A stretch of 64,000 bases of DNA, from the NCBI RefSeq assembly GCF_010726765.1, contig NZ_AP022601.1, positions 3,658,001 through 3,722,000 of the forward strand, given 5' to 3'. Source of the DNA: Mycobacterium gallinarum (GTDB lineage Bacteria; Actinomycetota; Actinomycetes; Mycobacteriales; Mycobacteriaceae). Made by a program: the position numbers and the translations under genes. Of the stretch, positions 36,533 through 46,284 are shown piece after piece. Below the pieces are notes generated by a model. It saw nothing but the letters and a program-made list of their open reading frames with translations. It ran no database searches and was not told the DNA's origin. Positions within the stretch are counted from its first letter, which is position 1. The number at the start of each line of letters is the position of its first letter.

Positions 36533-37117
36533 GTGGCGTCGGGTCAACGACGGGGCCGGTGGTCCGGTGTGCCCTTGGAGGACCGGCAGGCATTGCGCCG
36601 CGACGAGCTGATCGCAGCAGGCGTCGCCCGTCTCGGTGGCGCGCAGGGGCCGGCCCTGACGGTGCGCGGGGTGTGCCAGTCGGCCGGGCTGACCGAACGC
36701 TACTTCTACGAGAGCTTCGCCGACCGGGACGAGTTCGTCCGCGCGGTCTACGACGACGTCTGCGCGCGGGCCATGTCCACGCTGACCACGGCGAAAACCC
36801 CGCGCGATGCGGTCGAGCAGTTCGTCGCGCTCATGGTCGACGACCCAGCGCGCGGCCGGGTTCTGCTGCTGGCGCCCGAAAAGGAACCGGTACTGACGCG
36901 CTCGGGCGCCGAATGGATGCCGAGCTTTATCGAACTCGTGCAGCACAAGCTGACGCGCATCGGGGATCCCGTCCAGGCAGCTATGGTCGCCACTGGCCTG
37001 ATCGGTGCTTTGACGGCGTTGTTCACCGCCTACTTGAACGGCAGACTCGCAGCCTCACGCGAGCAGTTCATCGACTACTGCGTGGAGATGCTGATGAGCC
37101 GCGTATCGAGCTACTGA
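36533..37117 (+). CDS. TetR family transcriptional regulator
   Basis: The 194-residue regulator has the HTH RRDELIAAGVARLGGAQGPALTVRGVCQSAGLTERYFYESFADRDEFVRAVYDDV. GTG 36533 follows TAGGAGGG with a short 2-3 nt spacing; a TTG at 36506 would lie inside the operator. It likely represses itself and the divergent MpaB-like gene. Ligand unknown. Confidence 0.87.
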   Translation: MASGQRRGRWSGVPLEDRQALRRDELIAAGVARLGGAQGPALTVRGVCQSAGLTERYFYESFADRDEFVRAVYDDVCARAMSTLTTAKTPRDAVEQFVALMVDDPARGRVLLLAPEKEPVLTRSGAEWMPSFIELVQHKLTRIGDPVQAAMVATGLIGALTALFTAYLNGRLAASREQFIDYCVEMLMSRVSSY

Positions 37118-37120
37118 CCC

Positions 37121-37546
37121 CTAGTTGTCGGGAATCTCAGGACCTGCGAGTTCCTGCTCTTCCTGCTCCGCGGCTTCCTTCTCGGCCTCCGACTTGGCCT
37201 CGCGGCCGAGCGGATTCTGCACAGAAGTGCCGGGATTGGTCGCAGAGGCGTAGGCGCCGCTGCAGTTCAGCGCGACATTGACCTGAGATTCGTCGGATGC
37301 GTCGATGCGCAGGAACGACGCATCCCATGCGTTCGTGACGATGCAATCGCCCTCGTCGAGCTTGTCGCCGAAACGCGAGGCGACGACCGCGGAACCGCCA
37401 CTCTCCTGGATCGCCTCTTGCGCATCCGAGTACTTGTCGCCCACAACATCAGGGGCAGCTGATGCGATGCCTGCCCCAAGGAACAGCGACGAGGCTGCCG
37501 CGACGGCAAACGCCGAGCCGGTCCCTAGAACGATGAGCTTCTTCAC
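37121..37546 (-). CDS. Secreted protein with charged C-terminal tail, paralogue A
   Basis: The 141-residue product has a signal peptide (KKLIVLGTGSAFAVAAASSLFLGAGIASA, cleavage before APDVVG) and a compact domain DKYSDAQEAIQESGGSAVVASRFG..CIVTNAWDAS..VNVALNCSGAYASA, with two Cys likely disulphide-bonded, then an acidic Glu-rich tail. The core resembles a single PASTA-like fold but I cannot confirm it. GTG 37546 is preceded by GGAGGTCGGGCGCAC, as in the neighbouring paralogue. Confidence 0.72.
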   Translation of the reverse strand: MKKLIVLGTGSAFAVAAASSLFLGAGIASAAPDVVGDKYSDAQEAIQESGGSAVVASRFGDKLDEGDCIVTNAWDASFLRIDASDESQVNVALNCSGAYASATNPGTSVQNPLGREAKSEAEKEAAEQEEQELAGPEIPDN

Positions 37547-37634
37547 GTGCGCCCGACCTCCACAGTCAATGAACCTCAAAACGGTTGATGACCGTAGCTT
37601 ATGGCCTCCCGGTCGGGGCCGCTACCGGAGGAGG

Positions 37635-38072
37635 CTAGCCGTCGGAGGCAGCCGCTTGGGCCTGCCGCTGCTGCGCTGCGCGCTTCGCGGCTTCCTGCTC
37701 GGCCTCCAGCTTTGCCTCGCGACCGACCGGACTCGCCAAGGAGTTGCCCGACGAGCCTGGACCTGCCAGAACGCCGTTGCAGTTGAGGGCGAGCAGCACC
37801 TCGTTGTTAGCCCGCATACCGCCGCGGACGATGCGCTGATAACCCGCGTCCCAGGCGTTCATCACAAGGCATTTTCCGTCTTCCAGACCCGCACCTGTCC
37901 GTGTCGCGATGACAGCGGTGCCGCCTGCCTGCTGGATCATCCGCTTGGCGTCGTTGTAGGTGCGGTTGACCACCTCCGGGGCGGCGTTCGCAGTGCCGGA
38001 CCCCAGCCAGATACCGCTGCCGGCCACCACCGCCGCGGCCATCGCACCGACACCGATCTTGAGCATGTTCAC
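37635..38072 (-). CDS. Secreted protein with charged C-terminal tail, paralogue B
   Basis: The 145-residue product has a signal peptide (LKIGVGAMAAAVVAGSGIWLGSGTANA, then APEVVNR) and the same core as paralogue A: RTYNDAKRMIQQAGGTAVIATRTG..CLVMNAWDAG..EVLLALNCNG, followed by SPVGREAKLEAEQEAAKRAAQQRQ. The start GTG 38072 follows GGAGGACGGGCTCAG, matching paralogue A. It is upstream of A on the same strand, divergent from desA1. Confidence 0.72.
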   Translation of the reverse strand: MNMLKIGVGAMAAAVVAGSGIWLGSGTANAAPEVVNRTYNDAKRMIQQAGGTAVIATRTGAGLEDGKCLVMNAWDAGYQRIVRGGMRANNEVLLALNCNGVLAGPGSSGNSLASPVGREAKLEAEQEAAKRAAQQRQAQAAASDG

Positions 38073-38258
38073 CTGAGCCCGTCCTCCGAGTCGTCTGCGC
38101 CTGGCGTACGGGCCGCAATTATTTGCCCGGCGAAATATTAGCCAGAACACGTGGGTCCCGTGTGGCTTATGTGACACCTGGCGTGGAGACTTGAATGTCA
38201 CCGCGGGGCACAGATATATTGAGTGCAACCAACAGGTACAGATAACTTGGGAGGGGCC

Positions 38259-39272
38259 ATGTCGAAAGACCTGACCGACCTACAGCTGCTCACCGAACTC
38301 GAGCCAGTGGTCGAGAAGAACGTCAACCGGCACCTGACCATGCGCAAGGACTGGAATCCACACGACTACATCCCGTGGTCGGACGGCAAGAACTATTACG
38401 CACTCGGCGGCAAGGACTGGGACCCCGAAGAGTCGAAGCTGTCCGAGGTCGCCCAGATCGCGATGCTCACCAACCTGTTGACCGAGGACAACCTGCCGTC
38501 CTATCACCGCGAAATCGCGATGAACTTCAGCATGGACGGGCCGTGGGGCTTCTGGGTGAACCGGTGGACCGCCGAGGAGAACCGGCACGGTATCGCGCTA
38601 CGCGACTACCTCGTCGTCACCCGCGCGATCGACCCCGTCGAGCTCGAGCAGCTACGCATCGAGCAGGTGACCCGTGGCTTCTCCCCCGGCCAGAACCAGC
38701 AGCTGGAGGGTGACGCTGAGTTGTTCGCCGACTCCCTGTTCGACTCCGTCATCTACGTGACGTTCCAGGAGTTGGCCACCCGCGTCTCGCACCGCAACAC
38801 CGGCAAGGCGTGTAACGAGACTGTTGCGGACCAACTGCTGCAACGGGTTTCGGCCGACGAGAACCTGCACATGATCTTCTACCGGGATGTGTCCGCTGCG
38901 GGTTTCGACATCGCCCCCGACCAGGCCATGCGCTCCTTGCACAAGGTGCTGACCAATTTCAAGATGCCCGGATACACAATCCCGGACTTCCGCCGCAAGG
39001 CCGTCGTCATCGCCTCCGGCGGGGTCTACGACCCCCGCATCCACCTCGACGATGTGGTGATGCCGGTACTCAAGAAATGGCGCATCTTCGAACGCGAGGA
39101 CTTCTCCGGCGAGTCGGCCCGTCTGCGGGACGAGCTGGCCGCCCACGTCCAGGAGCTCGAAGACACCTGCGTGAAGTTCGAGATCGCCAAGCAGCGCAGG
39201 CTCGAACGCATCGCGAAGGTCGCCGAGAAGAAGGCCGCCAAGAACCTTCTGGTGGGGTCATCAGCGTCCTAA
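38259..39272 (+). CDS. desA1: Acyl-[acyl-carrier-protein] desaturase DesA1
   Basis: The 337-residue soluble di-iron desaturase has the metal-binding ENRHG (EExxRH-type site in WTAEENRHGIALRDYL) and DENLHMIFYRDV motifs plus NLLTEDNLPSYHREIAMNFS. DesA1 introduces double bonds into long acyl-ACP chains for mycolic-acid meromycolate synthesis. ATG 38259 follows GGGAGGGG. Position before dus and the LCP gene matches Rv0824c by recall. Confidence 0.93.
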   Translation: MSKDLTDLQLLTELEPVVEKNVNRHLTMRKDWNPHDYIPWSDGKNYYALGGKDWDPEESKLSEVAQIAMLTNLLTEDNLPSYHREIAMNFSMDGPWGFWVNRWTAEENRHGIALRDYLVVTRAIDPVELEQLRIEQVTRGFSPGQNQQLEGDAELFADSLFDSVIYVTFQELATRVSHRNTGKACNETVADQLLQRVSADENLHMIFYRDVSAAGFDIAPDQAMRSLHKVLTNFKMPGYTIPDFRRKAVVIASGGVYDPRIHLDDVVMPVLKKWRIFEREDFSGESARLRDELAAHVQELEDTCVKFEIAKQRRLERIAKVAEKKAAKNLLVGSSAS

Positions 39273-40423
39273 CAGACGCTCGCCCGGCGCTGCAGATCGG
39301 TCCCATCGCACTACGAAGTCCGGTCGTGCTGGCACCGATGGCGGGCGTCACCAACGTCGCTTTCCGCACGCTGTGCCGCGAACTGGAACTGGCCAGGGCC
39401 GGCACCGTCAGCGGGCTCTATGTATGCGAGATGGTGACGGCGCGGGCGCTCGTCGAGCGCCATCCGTCGACCATGCACATGGTCACCTTCGCCGACGACG
39501 AGACGCCGCGATCGCTTCAGCTGTACTCGGTTGACCCACACAACACCTATCTGGCCGCGAGGATGATCGTCGACGAGGGCCTGGCCGATCACATCGACAT
39601 GAACTTCGGCTGCCCGGTGCCCAAAGTCACTCGACGCGGTGGCGGGGCGGCGCTGCCGTACAAGCGCAGGCTGTTCGGGCAGATCGTGGCCGCCGCGGTG
39701 CGCGCTACCGAAGGCACTGACATCCCGGTGACGGTGAAATTCCGGATCGGAATCGATGACTCTCATCACACCCACCTCGACGCCGGCCGGATCGCCGCCG
39801 AGGAGGGCGCCGCCGCCGTCGCGCTTCATGCGCGCACGGCGGCACAGCGATACTCCGGCGAGGCGGACTGGGAACAGATCGCCGCGCTGAAACAGCACGT
39901 CACGACGGTTCCTGTGCTCGGCAACGGCGACATCTTCGAAGCCGCCGACGCGCTGGCGATGATGGAGGCGACCGGCTGCGACGGCGTCGTCATCGGTCGG
40001 GGGTGCCTTGGTCGTCCCTGGTTGTTCGCCGAATTGTCGGCCGCATTCACCGGCACGCCCGCCGCCGCCCCGCCGACACTGGGCCAGGTCGCGGCGATAA
40101 TCCTGCGCCACGGCGAACTGCTCGCCGCGCATTTCGGCGAGGACAAGGGCATGCGCGACATTCGCAAGCACGTCGCCTGGTACCTCCATGGCTTCCCCGC
40201 CGGTGCGGACCTGCGGCGCGCGTTGGCGCTGGTCAAATCGCTGGAGGAACTGCGGAGCCTGCTCCAGAACCTCGACCAGAACATCGAGTTCCCCGCCGCG
40301 GCAATGGGGCCGCGGGGCCGGCAGGGCTCACCTGCCGCGGTGTCACTACCCGAGGGCTGGCTAACAGACCCCGACGACTGCACCGTCCCGGCGGGCGCCG
40401 AGGTCATGCATTCAGGAGGTTAG
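39260..40423 (+). CDS. dusB: tRNA-dihydrouridine synthase (DusB type)
   Basis: The TIM-barrel flavoenzyme reduces uridine in the tRNA D-loop. Motifs: SPVVLAPMAGVTNVAFRTLCRELE, MNFGCPVPKVTRRGGGAALPYKR (catalytic Cys in NFGCP), VTVKFRIGIDD, HARTAAQRYSGEADW and GNGDIF..ATGCDGVVIGRGCLGRPWLF. No ATG, GTG or TTG occurs in frame near the conserved N-terminus; ATC at 39260, overlapping the desA1 stop, is the best guess, giving 387 residues. Translational coupling with desA1 is likely. Corresponds to Rv0823c by recall. Confidence 0.9.
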   Translation: MSVLTDARPALQIGPIALRSPVVLAPMAGVTNVAFRTLCRELELARAGTVSGLYVCEMVTARALVERHPSTMHMVTFADDETPRSLQLYSVDPHNTYLAARMIVDEGLADHIDMNFGCPVPKVTRRGGGAALPYKRRLFGQIVAAAVRATEGTDIPVTVKFRIGIDDSHHTHLDAGRIAAEEGAAAVALHARTAAQRYSGEADWEQIAALKQHVTTVPVLGNGDIFEAADALAMMEATGCDGVVIGRGCLGRPWLFAELSAAFTGTPAAAPPTLGQVAAIILRHGELLAAHFGEDKGMRDIRKHVAWYLHGFPAGADLRRALALVKSLEELRSLLQNLDQNIEFPAAAMGPRGRQGSPAAVSLPEGWLTDPDDCTVPAGAEVMHSGG

Positions 40424-40429
40424 TCCGTC

Positions 40430-40461
40430 TCAGAGTCGTCTCCCACCTGAGACGACTCTGA
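40430..40461. terminator. Stem-loop after dusB, possible terminator
   Basis: A perfect 13-bp stem (40430-40442 with 40449-40461, arms TCAGAGTCGTCTC and its complement) with a 6-nt loop begins 7 nt after the dusB stop. No T-run follows. Three further TCTCAG words occur in the next 60 bases, so a protein site is also possible. Confidence 0.55.
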
Positions 40462-40629
40462 CATCACATCTCTCAGGATGTCTCAGTACGATATGAGTCT
40501 CGTTCGTAATTCGGCTCCAACGTCGGGGCCACTGGAGTGTTGCTGGGTGCTGTGACCTGTAGGAAGCACCGGGTACATCGGAGCCCAACGTCGCGCGCGG
40601 CGGTTTATGAGTCGGAGGCCGGTAGAAGG

Positions 40630-42753
40630 ATGAGTGACGGCGACAACGCCACTCCTGGCCGTCATGGCCGGGGTGCCTCGTCGTCGCCGGACGACCAGTC
40701 CGACACCTATCAATGGCATACCCGAAGATCTCAGCCGATGCCAGGCGCCGCGCCGTGGGAGCGCGCACACGTGTCCGACGATGCCGATGCGCCAACCGAG
40801 GAGCCATCGCCGTCCTCCCCCGGTAACCACACCGACGGGGTGACGGTCGCCGACCTCATCGCCAAGCTCAACGGCGATGAGGCCGTCCCAGCGGAGCTGA
40901 AGCGACACCGGCCCGACCGCAGCACGCCTCCGCCGGCCGAACCGCCGCCGTCGCCGCCTACCGAGATCATCGATCCAGTGCCTGCGTACGGTCGGCACGA
41001 GCGGCCCCTCGGATCCGACATCGACCCTCACGAGGTCGCCGCCGAAGTTCCTGAGGCCGAGGACTACTACGACACCGAGATCATCCCGGCCATCGGGATC
41101 GACCTGCCGGATCTGACATCCACCCATCGGCACGGCCGCGTTCCGCCGTCTCATATCGGTTCTGGCCGCCGCCAAACCGATGAGCATCGGCCGTCTCGGG
41201 GCCGCCGCAGGTCGATGATCGTCGGGCGCGTGGTCACCGCCCTGATCGCCGTGCTCGCTCTTGCCCTCACCGGTGGGGCGTGGCAGTGGCAGTCGGCGAA
41301 GAACAACATGCTCAACCGGATCTCCGCGCTCGATCCCGATTCTCGCGACATCCTCGATCCGAACGCACAGTTCGGTGACGAGAACTTCTTGATCGTCGGC
41401 GTGGACAGCCGCATGGGCGAGAACGTCGACATGGGTGCAGGCACCACCGACGAGGCCGCAGGCGCGAGGTCGGACACGGTGATGCTGGTGAACATCCCCG
41501 CAAACCGTGAACGTGTTGTGGCGGTGTCGTTTCCGCGAGACCTCGCCATCGAGCCCATGCAGTGCGAGCCGTGGGATCCCAAAACCGGGGAATACGGCCC
41601 GATCACCGACCCCGAGTCGCCCATGTACGGGGCCGACAAGGTCTACACCGAGTACAAGCTGAATTCCGCGTACGCCGTCGGTGGACCGAAGTGCCTGGTG
41701 AAGGTCATTCAGAAGTTGTCTGGCCTATACGTAAACCGTTTCATGGCAGTGGATTTCGCGGGCTTCTCGAAGATGGTCGACGCTCTCGGCGGTGTCGAGG
41801 TGTGCAGCACCACCCCGCTCGAGGACTACGAGCTGGGGACCGTGCTGGCCAATGCCGGCCGCCAAACGGTGGACGGCCACACCGCACTTCAGTACGTGCG
41901 CGCACGCCAGATCACGACGGAAACCAACGGCGACTACGGCCGCATCAAGCGTCAGCAGCTCTTCCTGTCCTCGCTGTTGCGCTCGATGATCTCCAAGGAA
42001 GTGTTCTTCTCGCTGTCCAAGCTCAACAACGTCGTCAACATGTTCATCAACGACAGCTATGTCGACAACATGGACACCAAAGACCTGGTCACGCTGGGCC
42101 AATCGGTTCAGGGCATTGCCGCGGGCCGGATCACGTTCCTGACCGTGCCGACGACGGGGTACATGGACGAGTACGGCAACGAGCATCTTCGTGAAGACGA
42201 CAACCGGGCCATTTTCGACGCGATCATCAACGACGATCCGCTGCCCGAGGAGAAGAACGCCGACAACACCCCGGTGCCCGGCACTCCCGAAAGCCAGACC
42301 GAGATACCCACTCAGGACGCCGCGGCACCGACCGAGCTCGTCGACACGATCACGACCGACCCGACCGACATCACGGTGCAGGTGTCGAATTCGACGGGCG
42401 AAGACGGGCTGGGTGCGACCGCTGCCGGCGAACTCCAAACGCATGGCTTCAACGTCATCACGCCCGACGATTACCCCGGTCCGCTGGACACCACAACGGT
42501 GTTCTTCTCCCCGGGCAACGAGCAAGCGGCGGCAACCGTTGCCGCGTCGTTCCCCAACTCGACCATCGAGCGCGCGACCAACCTCGGCGATGTCGTTCAG
42601 GTGGTGCTCGGCAACGACTTCTACTCGGTGGCTTCGCCGCCCTCGAGCGGATCTCCGGTGCAGGTCCAGGTCGTGCGCGGCACCGGAAGCACACCGACCA
42701 AGCTGCCCGAGGATCTGACCGTCACCAACGCCGCCGACACGACCTGCGAATAG
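40630..42753 (+). CDS. LytR-CpsA-Psr (LCP) family cell-wall ligase
   Basis: The 707-residue protein has a long disordered Pro/Asp-rich cytoplasmic N-terminus (about 1-195), one membrane helix (VVTALIAVLALALTGGAWQW, about 203-222), the extracellular LCP catalytic domain (NFLIVGVDSRMGENVDMGAGTTDEAAGARSDTVMLVNIPANRERVVAVSFPRDLAI to QYVRARQITTETNGDYGRIKRQQLF) and a C-terminal LytR_C domain (ITVQVSNSTGEDGLGATAAGELQTHGFNV). LCP enzymes attach arabinogalactan to peptidoglycan. ATG 40630 is supported by GGAGG 11 nt upstream. Matches Rv0822c by recall. Confidence 0.92.
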   Translation: MSDGDNATPGRHGRGASSSPDDQSDTYQWHTRRSQPMPGAAPWERAHVSDDADAPTEEPSPSSPGNHTDGVTVADLIAKLNGDEAVPAELKRHRPDRSTPPPAEPPPSPPTEIIDPVPAYGRHERPLGSDIDPHEVAAEVPEAEDYYDTEIIPAIGIDLPDLTSTHRHGRVPPSHIGSGRRQTDEHRPSRGRRRSMIVGRVVTALIAVLALALTGGAWQWQSAKNNMLNRISALDPDSRDILDPNAQFGDENFLIVGVDSRMGENVDMGAGTTDEAAGARSDTVMLVNIPANRERVVAVSFPRDLAIEPMQCEPWDPKTGEYGPITDPESPMYGADKVYTEYKLNSAYAVGGPKCLVKVIQKLSGLYVNRFMAVDFAGFSKMVDALGGVEVCSTTPLEDYELGTVLANAGRQTVDGHTALQYVRARQITTETNGDYGRIKRQQLFLSSLLRSMISKEVFFSLSKLNNVVNMFINDSYVDNMDTKDLVTLGQSVQGIAAGRITFLTVPTTGYMDEYGNEHLREDDNRAIFDAIINDDPLPEEKNADNTPVPGTPESQTEIPTQDAAAPTELVDTITTDPTDITVQVSNSTGEDGLGATAAGELQTHGFNVITPDDYPGPLDTTTVFFSPGNEQAAATVAASFPNSTIERATNLGDVVQVVLGNDFYSVASPPSSGSPVQVQVVRGTGSTPTKLPEDLTVTNAADTTCE

Positions 42754-42792
42754 TCCTGTCCGCGTAGCCTCGTCGGCTTTTTGGCATGCGCC

Positions 42793-42814
42793 ATTCACCT
42801 GGCGTTCACCCTGC
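42793..42814 (+). promoter_or_regulatory. PHO box (RegX3-type 11-bp direct repeat) before phoU
   Basis: ATTCACCTGGC (42793-42803) and GTTCACCCTGC (42804-42814) are contiguous 11-bp direct repeats of the GTTCACC type recognised by actinobacterial PhoP/RegX3. They lie 29 nt upstream of a TAGGGT -10 box (42844-42849). Confidence 0.7.
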
Positions 42815-42843
42815 ACGCCGTGACGTTCCGGCTGCTCAGACCG

Positions 42844-42849
42844 TAGGGT
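42844..42849 (+). promoter_or_regulatory. -10 box of a leaderless phoU transcript
   Basis: TAGGGT ends 6 nt before the phoU ATG at 42856, placing the transcription start at or next to the start codon. Confidence 0.6.
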
Positions 42850-42855
42850 GGACGT

Positions 42856-43521
42856 ATGCGAACCGCGTACCATGACCAGTTGGATCAGCTATCTGCGCAG
42901 CTCGGCGACATGTGCGGGCTGGCCGGCGCGGCGATGGAGCGTGCAACCCAAGCCCTGTTGCAGGCCGATCTCGTTATGGCCGAGCAGGTGATCAGCGACC
43001 ATGAGCAAATCGTCGCGATGAGCACGCGCGCCGAGGAGGCCGCGTTCGTGCTGCTGGCGCTGCAGGCGCCGGTGGCAGGCGATCTGCGCTCTATTGTCAC
43101 GGCGATCCAGATCGTCGCCGACGTCGATCGAATGGGCGCCCTGGCGCTGCACGTCGCCAAGATAGCCCGCCGCCGCCACCCCCAGCATGCGCTGCCCGAA
43201 GAGGTCAACGGCTACTTCGCCGAAATGGGCCGAGTGGCAGTCGAATTGGGTAATAGCGCTCAGGAGGTGCTCGTTACGCGCGATCCGGAGAAGGCAGCGC
43301 GGATCAGCGAAGAAGACGATGCGATGGATGATCTGCATCGCCACCTTTTCACCGTGCTGATGGACCGCGAGTGGAAATACGGCGTCACCGCCGCGGTCGA
43401 TGTGACGCTGCTGTCCCGGTTTTACGAGCGCTTCGCCGATCACGCGGTCGAGATCGCCCGCCGGGTCATCTTCCAGGCCACCGGCAACCTCCCAGAAGAA
43501 GACCAGCTGGCGTCACGCTGA
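42856..43521 (+). CDS. phoU: Phosphate-signalling regulator PhoU (PhoY2-like)
   Basis: The 221-residue protein has two PhoU three-helix repeats, each with the acidic/His metal motif: [58 protein letters not shown] and [51 protein letters not shown]. It links Pst transport status to the SenX3-RegX3 kinase, keeping it inactive when phosphate is plentiful. It is convergent with pstB, and a PHO box precedes it. Equivalent to Rv0821c by recall. Confidence 0.95.
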   Translation: MRTAYHDQLDQLSAQLGDMCGLAGAAMERATQALLQADLVMAEQVISDHEQIVAMSTRAEEAAFVLLALQAPVAGDLRSIVTAIQIVADVDRMGALALHVAKIARRRHPQHALPEEVNGYFAEMGRVAVELGNSAQEVLVTRDPEKAARISEEDDAMDDLHRHLFTVLMDREWKYGVTAAVDVTLLSRFYERFADHAVEIARRVIFQATGNLPEEDQLASR

Positions 43522-43541
43522 GGCCGTTCGCCTCAAAGCGC

Positions 43542-44318
43542 TTAACCGAAGCGGCCGGAGATATAGTCCTCGGTCGCCTTCTGCGTCGGATTGGAGAAGA
43601 TCTTCTCGGTCACGTCGATCTCGATGAGACGACCCGGCTTGCCGGTGGCCTCGAGATTGAAGAATGCCGTCTGGTCACTGACGCGGGCGGCCTGTTGCAT
43701 GTTGTGCGTCACGATGACGATTGTGTAGTCCTGCTTGAGCTCTGAGATCAGATCCTCGATCGCCAGCGTCGAAATCGGATCCAGCGCTGAGCATGGCTCG
43801 TCCATGAGCAGCACGTCCGGCTGCACTGCGATTGCGCGCGCGATGCACAGTCGCTGCTGCTGACCGCCAGACAGACCGCCGCCCGGCTTGTCCAGCCGGT
43901 CCTTGACCTCGTTCCAGAGGTTGGCACCCTTGAGCGAGCGCTCGGCGACCTCCTCGAGCGTCTTCTTGTTGCGCACACCCTGAAGCTTCAGACCGGCCAC
44001 CACATTGTCGCGAATCGACATGGTGGGGAACGGATTCGGACGCTGGAACACCATGCCGATGGTCTTGCGGACGCTGACGGGATCGATGCCCGGAGCGTAG
44101 ATGTCCTCACCGTCCAGCAGCACCGAGCCTTCGACCCGGGCACCGGGCAGGACCTCGTGCATGCGGTTGAGAGTGCGCAGCACCGTCGATTTTCCGCAGC
44201 CCGACGGGCCGATGAAGGCGGTGACACTACGCGGTGTGACGGACAATCCCACGTCGGCGACGGCGTGGAACGAACCGTAGTAGATGTTGAGGTCTTTGAG
44301 ATCCAGCCGCTTGGCCAT
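43542..44318 (-). CDS. pstB: Phosphate ABC transporter ATPase PstB
   Basis: The 258-residue ATPase has Walker [11 protein letters not shown]-loop [14 protein letters not shown], signature [16 protein letters not shown], Walker [14 protein letters not shown] and switch [13 protein letters not shown], with PstB-specific [16 protein letters not shown] at the C-terminus. It powers phosphate (and, unavoidably, arsenate) import through PstC-PstA. Last gene of pstSCAB, 7 nt after pstA. Confidence 0.97.
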   Translation of the reverse strand: MAKRLDLKDLNIYYGSFHAVADVGLSVTPRSVTAFIGPSGCGKSTVLRTLNRMHEVLPGARVEGSVLLDGEDIYAPGIDPVSVRKTIGMVFQRPNPFPTMSIRDNVVAGLKLQGVRNKKTLEEVAERSLKGANLWNEVKDRLDKPGGGLSGGQQQRLCIARAIAVQPDVLLMDEPCSALDPISTLAIEDLISELKQDYTIVIVTHNMQQAARVSDQTAFFNLEATGKPGRLIEIDVTEKIFSNPTQKATEDYISGRFG

Positions 44319-44325
44319 GAGGCTC

Positions 44326-45228
44326 CTAAACTCTGTTCCGCGTCAGGTATCGGTTGACGAATGCAGCACCGAGGTACAGCGCCGCGATGATCAGGATGAG
44401 GGTCAGCGCGGCACCCCAGACCCGAAGCGCGCCTGCCGCTTCCGGGTTCACCAGCTCGGTGTAGATCAGCAGTGGCAGCGACGCCATGTTGCCCTCGAGG
44501 GGATCCATGTTGATCGACCGGCTGTAGCCGACGAGCACCAGCACCGGAGCCGTCTCCCCCATGACCCTGGCAAGGGCCAACAGAATGCCGCTGATCATCC
44601 CGGGCAACGCGGTGGGCACAACGATGCGTGCAATCGTCTTCCATTTCGGAATGCCCAACGCGTACGACGCTTCTCGCAGCTCGTCGGGGACGAGTTTGAG
44701 CATCTCCTCGGTGTTGCGCACGACGACGGGAAGCATCAGCAACACCAATGCCAGCGAGACCGCGAACGCGCTCTGCTCGAATCCCAGGGTCGCGATCCAC
44801 AGCGCGAAGATGAAGAGCGCGGCCACGATCGATGGCACACCAGCGAGGATGTCGACCATGAACGTGGTCACCTTGGCGAACCAGCCCCGGCCGTATTCGA
44901 CCAGGTAAACCGCCGCCATGATGCCCAACGGCACGGAGAGCACCGCGGCGATCGCGGCCTGAATCACGGTGCCGTAGATAGCGTGATAAACACCGCCGGC
45001 CATCTCCTCGGGGAGCACGCCGGCAAGAGAGTGGCTCCACCACGTCGACGAAGTGATCGCAGCGATGCCCTTGGCCAGCACCGTGTAGATCAACCAGATC
45101 AACGGGATCATCGCGACCACGAACGATGCGGTGAAAAGCGTTGTCGCGAGGCGATTCTTGAACTTGCGACCAGTACTCACCGGGTGGAAGGTCGGGGCCT
45201 TCACCGGCTGGTCCAGTGTTGCCGTCAT
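44326..45228 (-). CDS. pstA: Phosphate ABC transporter permease PstA
   Basis: The 300-residue permease has six membrane segments and the EAA coupling loop [51 protein letters not shown]. PstA pairs with PstC to form the phosphate channel. Its ATG overlaps the pstC stop region by 4 nt. Confidence 0.96.
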   Translation of the reverse strand: MTATLDQPVKAPTFHPVSTGRKFKNRLATTLFTASFVVAMIPLIWLIYTVLAKGIAAITSSTWWSHSLAGVLPEEMAGGVYHAIYGTVIQAAIAAVLSVPLGIMAAVYLVEYGRGWFAKVTTFMVDILAGVPSIVAALFIFALWIATLGFEQSAFAVSLALVLLMLPVVVRNTEEMLKLVPDELREASYALGIPKWKTIARIVVPTALPGMISGILLALARVMGETAPVLVLVGYSRSINMDPLEGNMASLPLLIYTELVNPEAAGALRVWGAALTLILIIAALYLGAAFVNRYLTRNRV

Positions 45229-46271
45229 CCTCCGCTAACCCTTCCGCCGGCCGCGGCCCGGGCCAGTGCGTTGACGATGAAGGTCAGCGCGAAGAGCACG
45301 AAGCCTGCGGCGATGTAAGCCCCCGTGGGCAGTGGCGCGCTGAACTCCGCTGCTGCCGAGGCGATCTTGGACGCGAACGTGTAGCCACCGTCGAACAGCG
45401 ACCAGTGGCCCGCCTGAGCTGCCGTCCGCAGGATGATCAGGATGGCAATCGTCTCACCGAGCGCCCGGCCCAAGCCCAACATCGACGCCGCGATCATGCC
45501 GCTGCGGCCGTAGGGAAAGACCGTCATCCGGATGACTTCCCACTTGGTCGCACCGAGGGCCTGTGCGGCCTCGACGTGGCCCCGTGGGGTGAGCGCAAAG
45601 ACTTCGCGGGTGACCGAGGTGATGATCGGGAGAATCATCACGGCAAGAACTATTCCCGCGGTGAAAATCGTTCCGCCGCCAGCCAGTGACACGTTGCCCT
45701 GTGAGAACAGGAAGAACCAGCCGAGATTCTCGTTGAGGAAAGTCGCCACCGGGGTGAGCCACGGGGCCAGCACGAAAATGCCCCACAGACCGAAGACGAT
45801 CGACGGCACCGCCGCCAACAGATCGACCAGCATTCCGAACGGTCGCGCCAACCGCTTCGGGGCATAGTTCGTCAAGAACGCGGCAATGCCGATCGCGATG
45901 GGCACGGCGATGATCAGGGCGAACACCGAGCTGAGCACCGTCACCATGAACAGGTCGCGGATGCCGAAGCGCAGGTTGGAAGAGTCGCTGGTGAGGAACT
46001 CCGTGCTGGTCAGGAAGTTCGCCTGGTTGGCTTGCAGCGACGGGATCGCCTTGACGATCAGGAACAGCGCCATCAGTGCGATCGCGCCGATGATGGTTGC
46101 GCCGGCGGCGACCGCGACGGACTTGAAGACGGTGTCGCCCCAACGTCCCTCGCCCTGCTTCAAAGCCGATCCCTTCCGATCCTTGGTTGGCTTCTCTGGA
46201 GTATGCCCAACCCGCTGTGGGCTCGTCGTGTTTGACGAACCCACAGCGGTCGAATCTGGTGTCACAGCCAT
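45225..46271 (-). CDS. pstC: Phosphate ABC transporter permease PstC
   Basis: The 348-residue permease has six membrane helices after a polar N-terminal extension of about 45 residues, with EAA loop [53 protein letters not shown] 46271 is 13 nt downstream of the pstS stop. An imperfect stem-loop (46212-46249) lies within codons 8-20, where it could modulate pstCAB expression relative to pstS. Confidence 0.95.
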   Translation of the reverse strand: MAVTPDSTAVGSSNTTSPQRVGHTPEKPTKDRKGSALKQGEGRWGDTVFKSVAVAAGATIIGAIALMALFLIVKAIPSLQANQANFLTSTEFLTSDSSNLRFGIRDLFMVTVLSSVFALIIAVPIAIGIAAFLTNYAPKRLARPFGMLVDLLAAVPSIVFGLWGIFVLAPWLTPVATFLNENLGWFFLFSQGNVSLAGGGTIFTAGIVLAVMILPIITSVTREVFALTPRGHVEAAQALGATKWEVIRMTVFPYGRSGMIAASMLGLGRALGETIAILIILRTAAQAGHWSLFDGGYTFASKIASAAAEFSAPLPTGAYIAAGFVLFALTFIVNALARAAAGGRVSGG

Positions 46272-46284
46272 GGATCGGAGTTGA

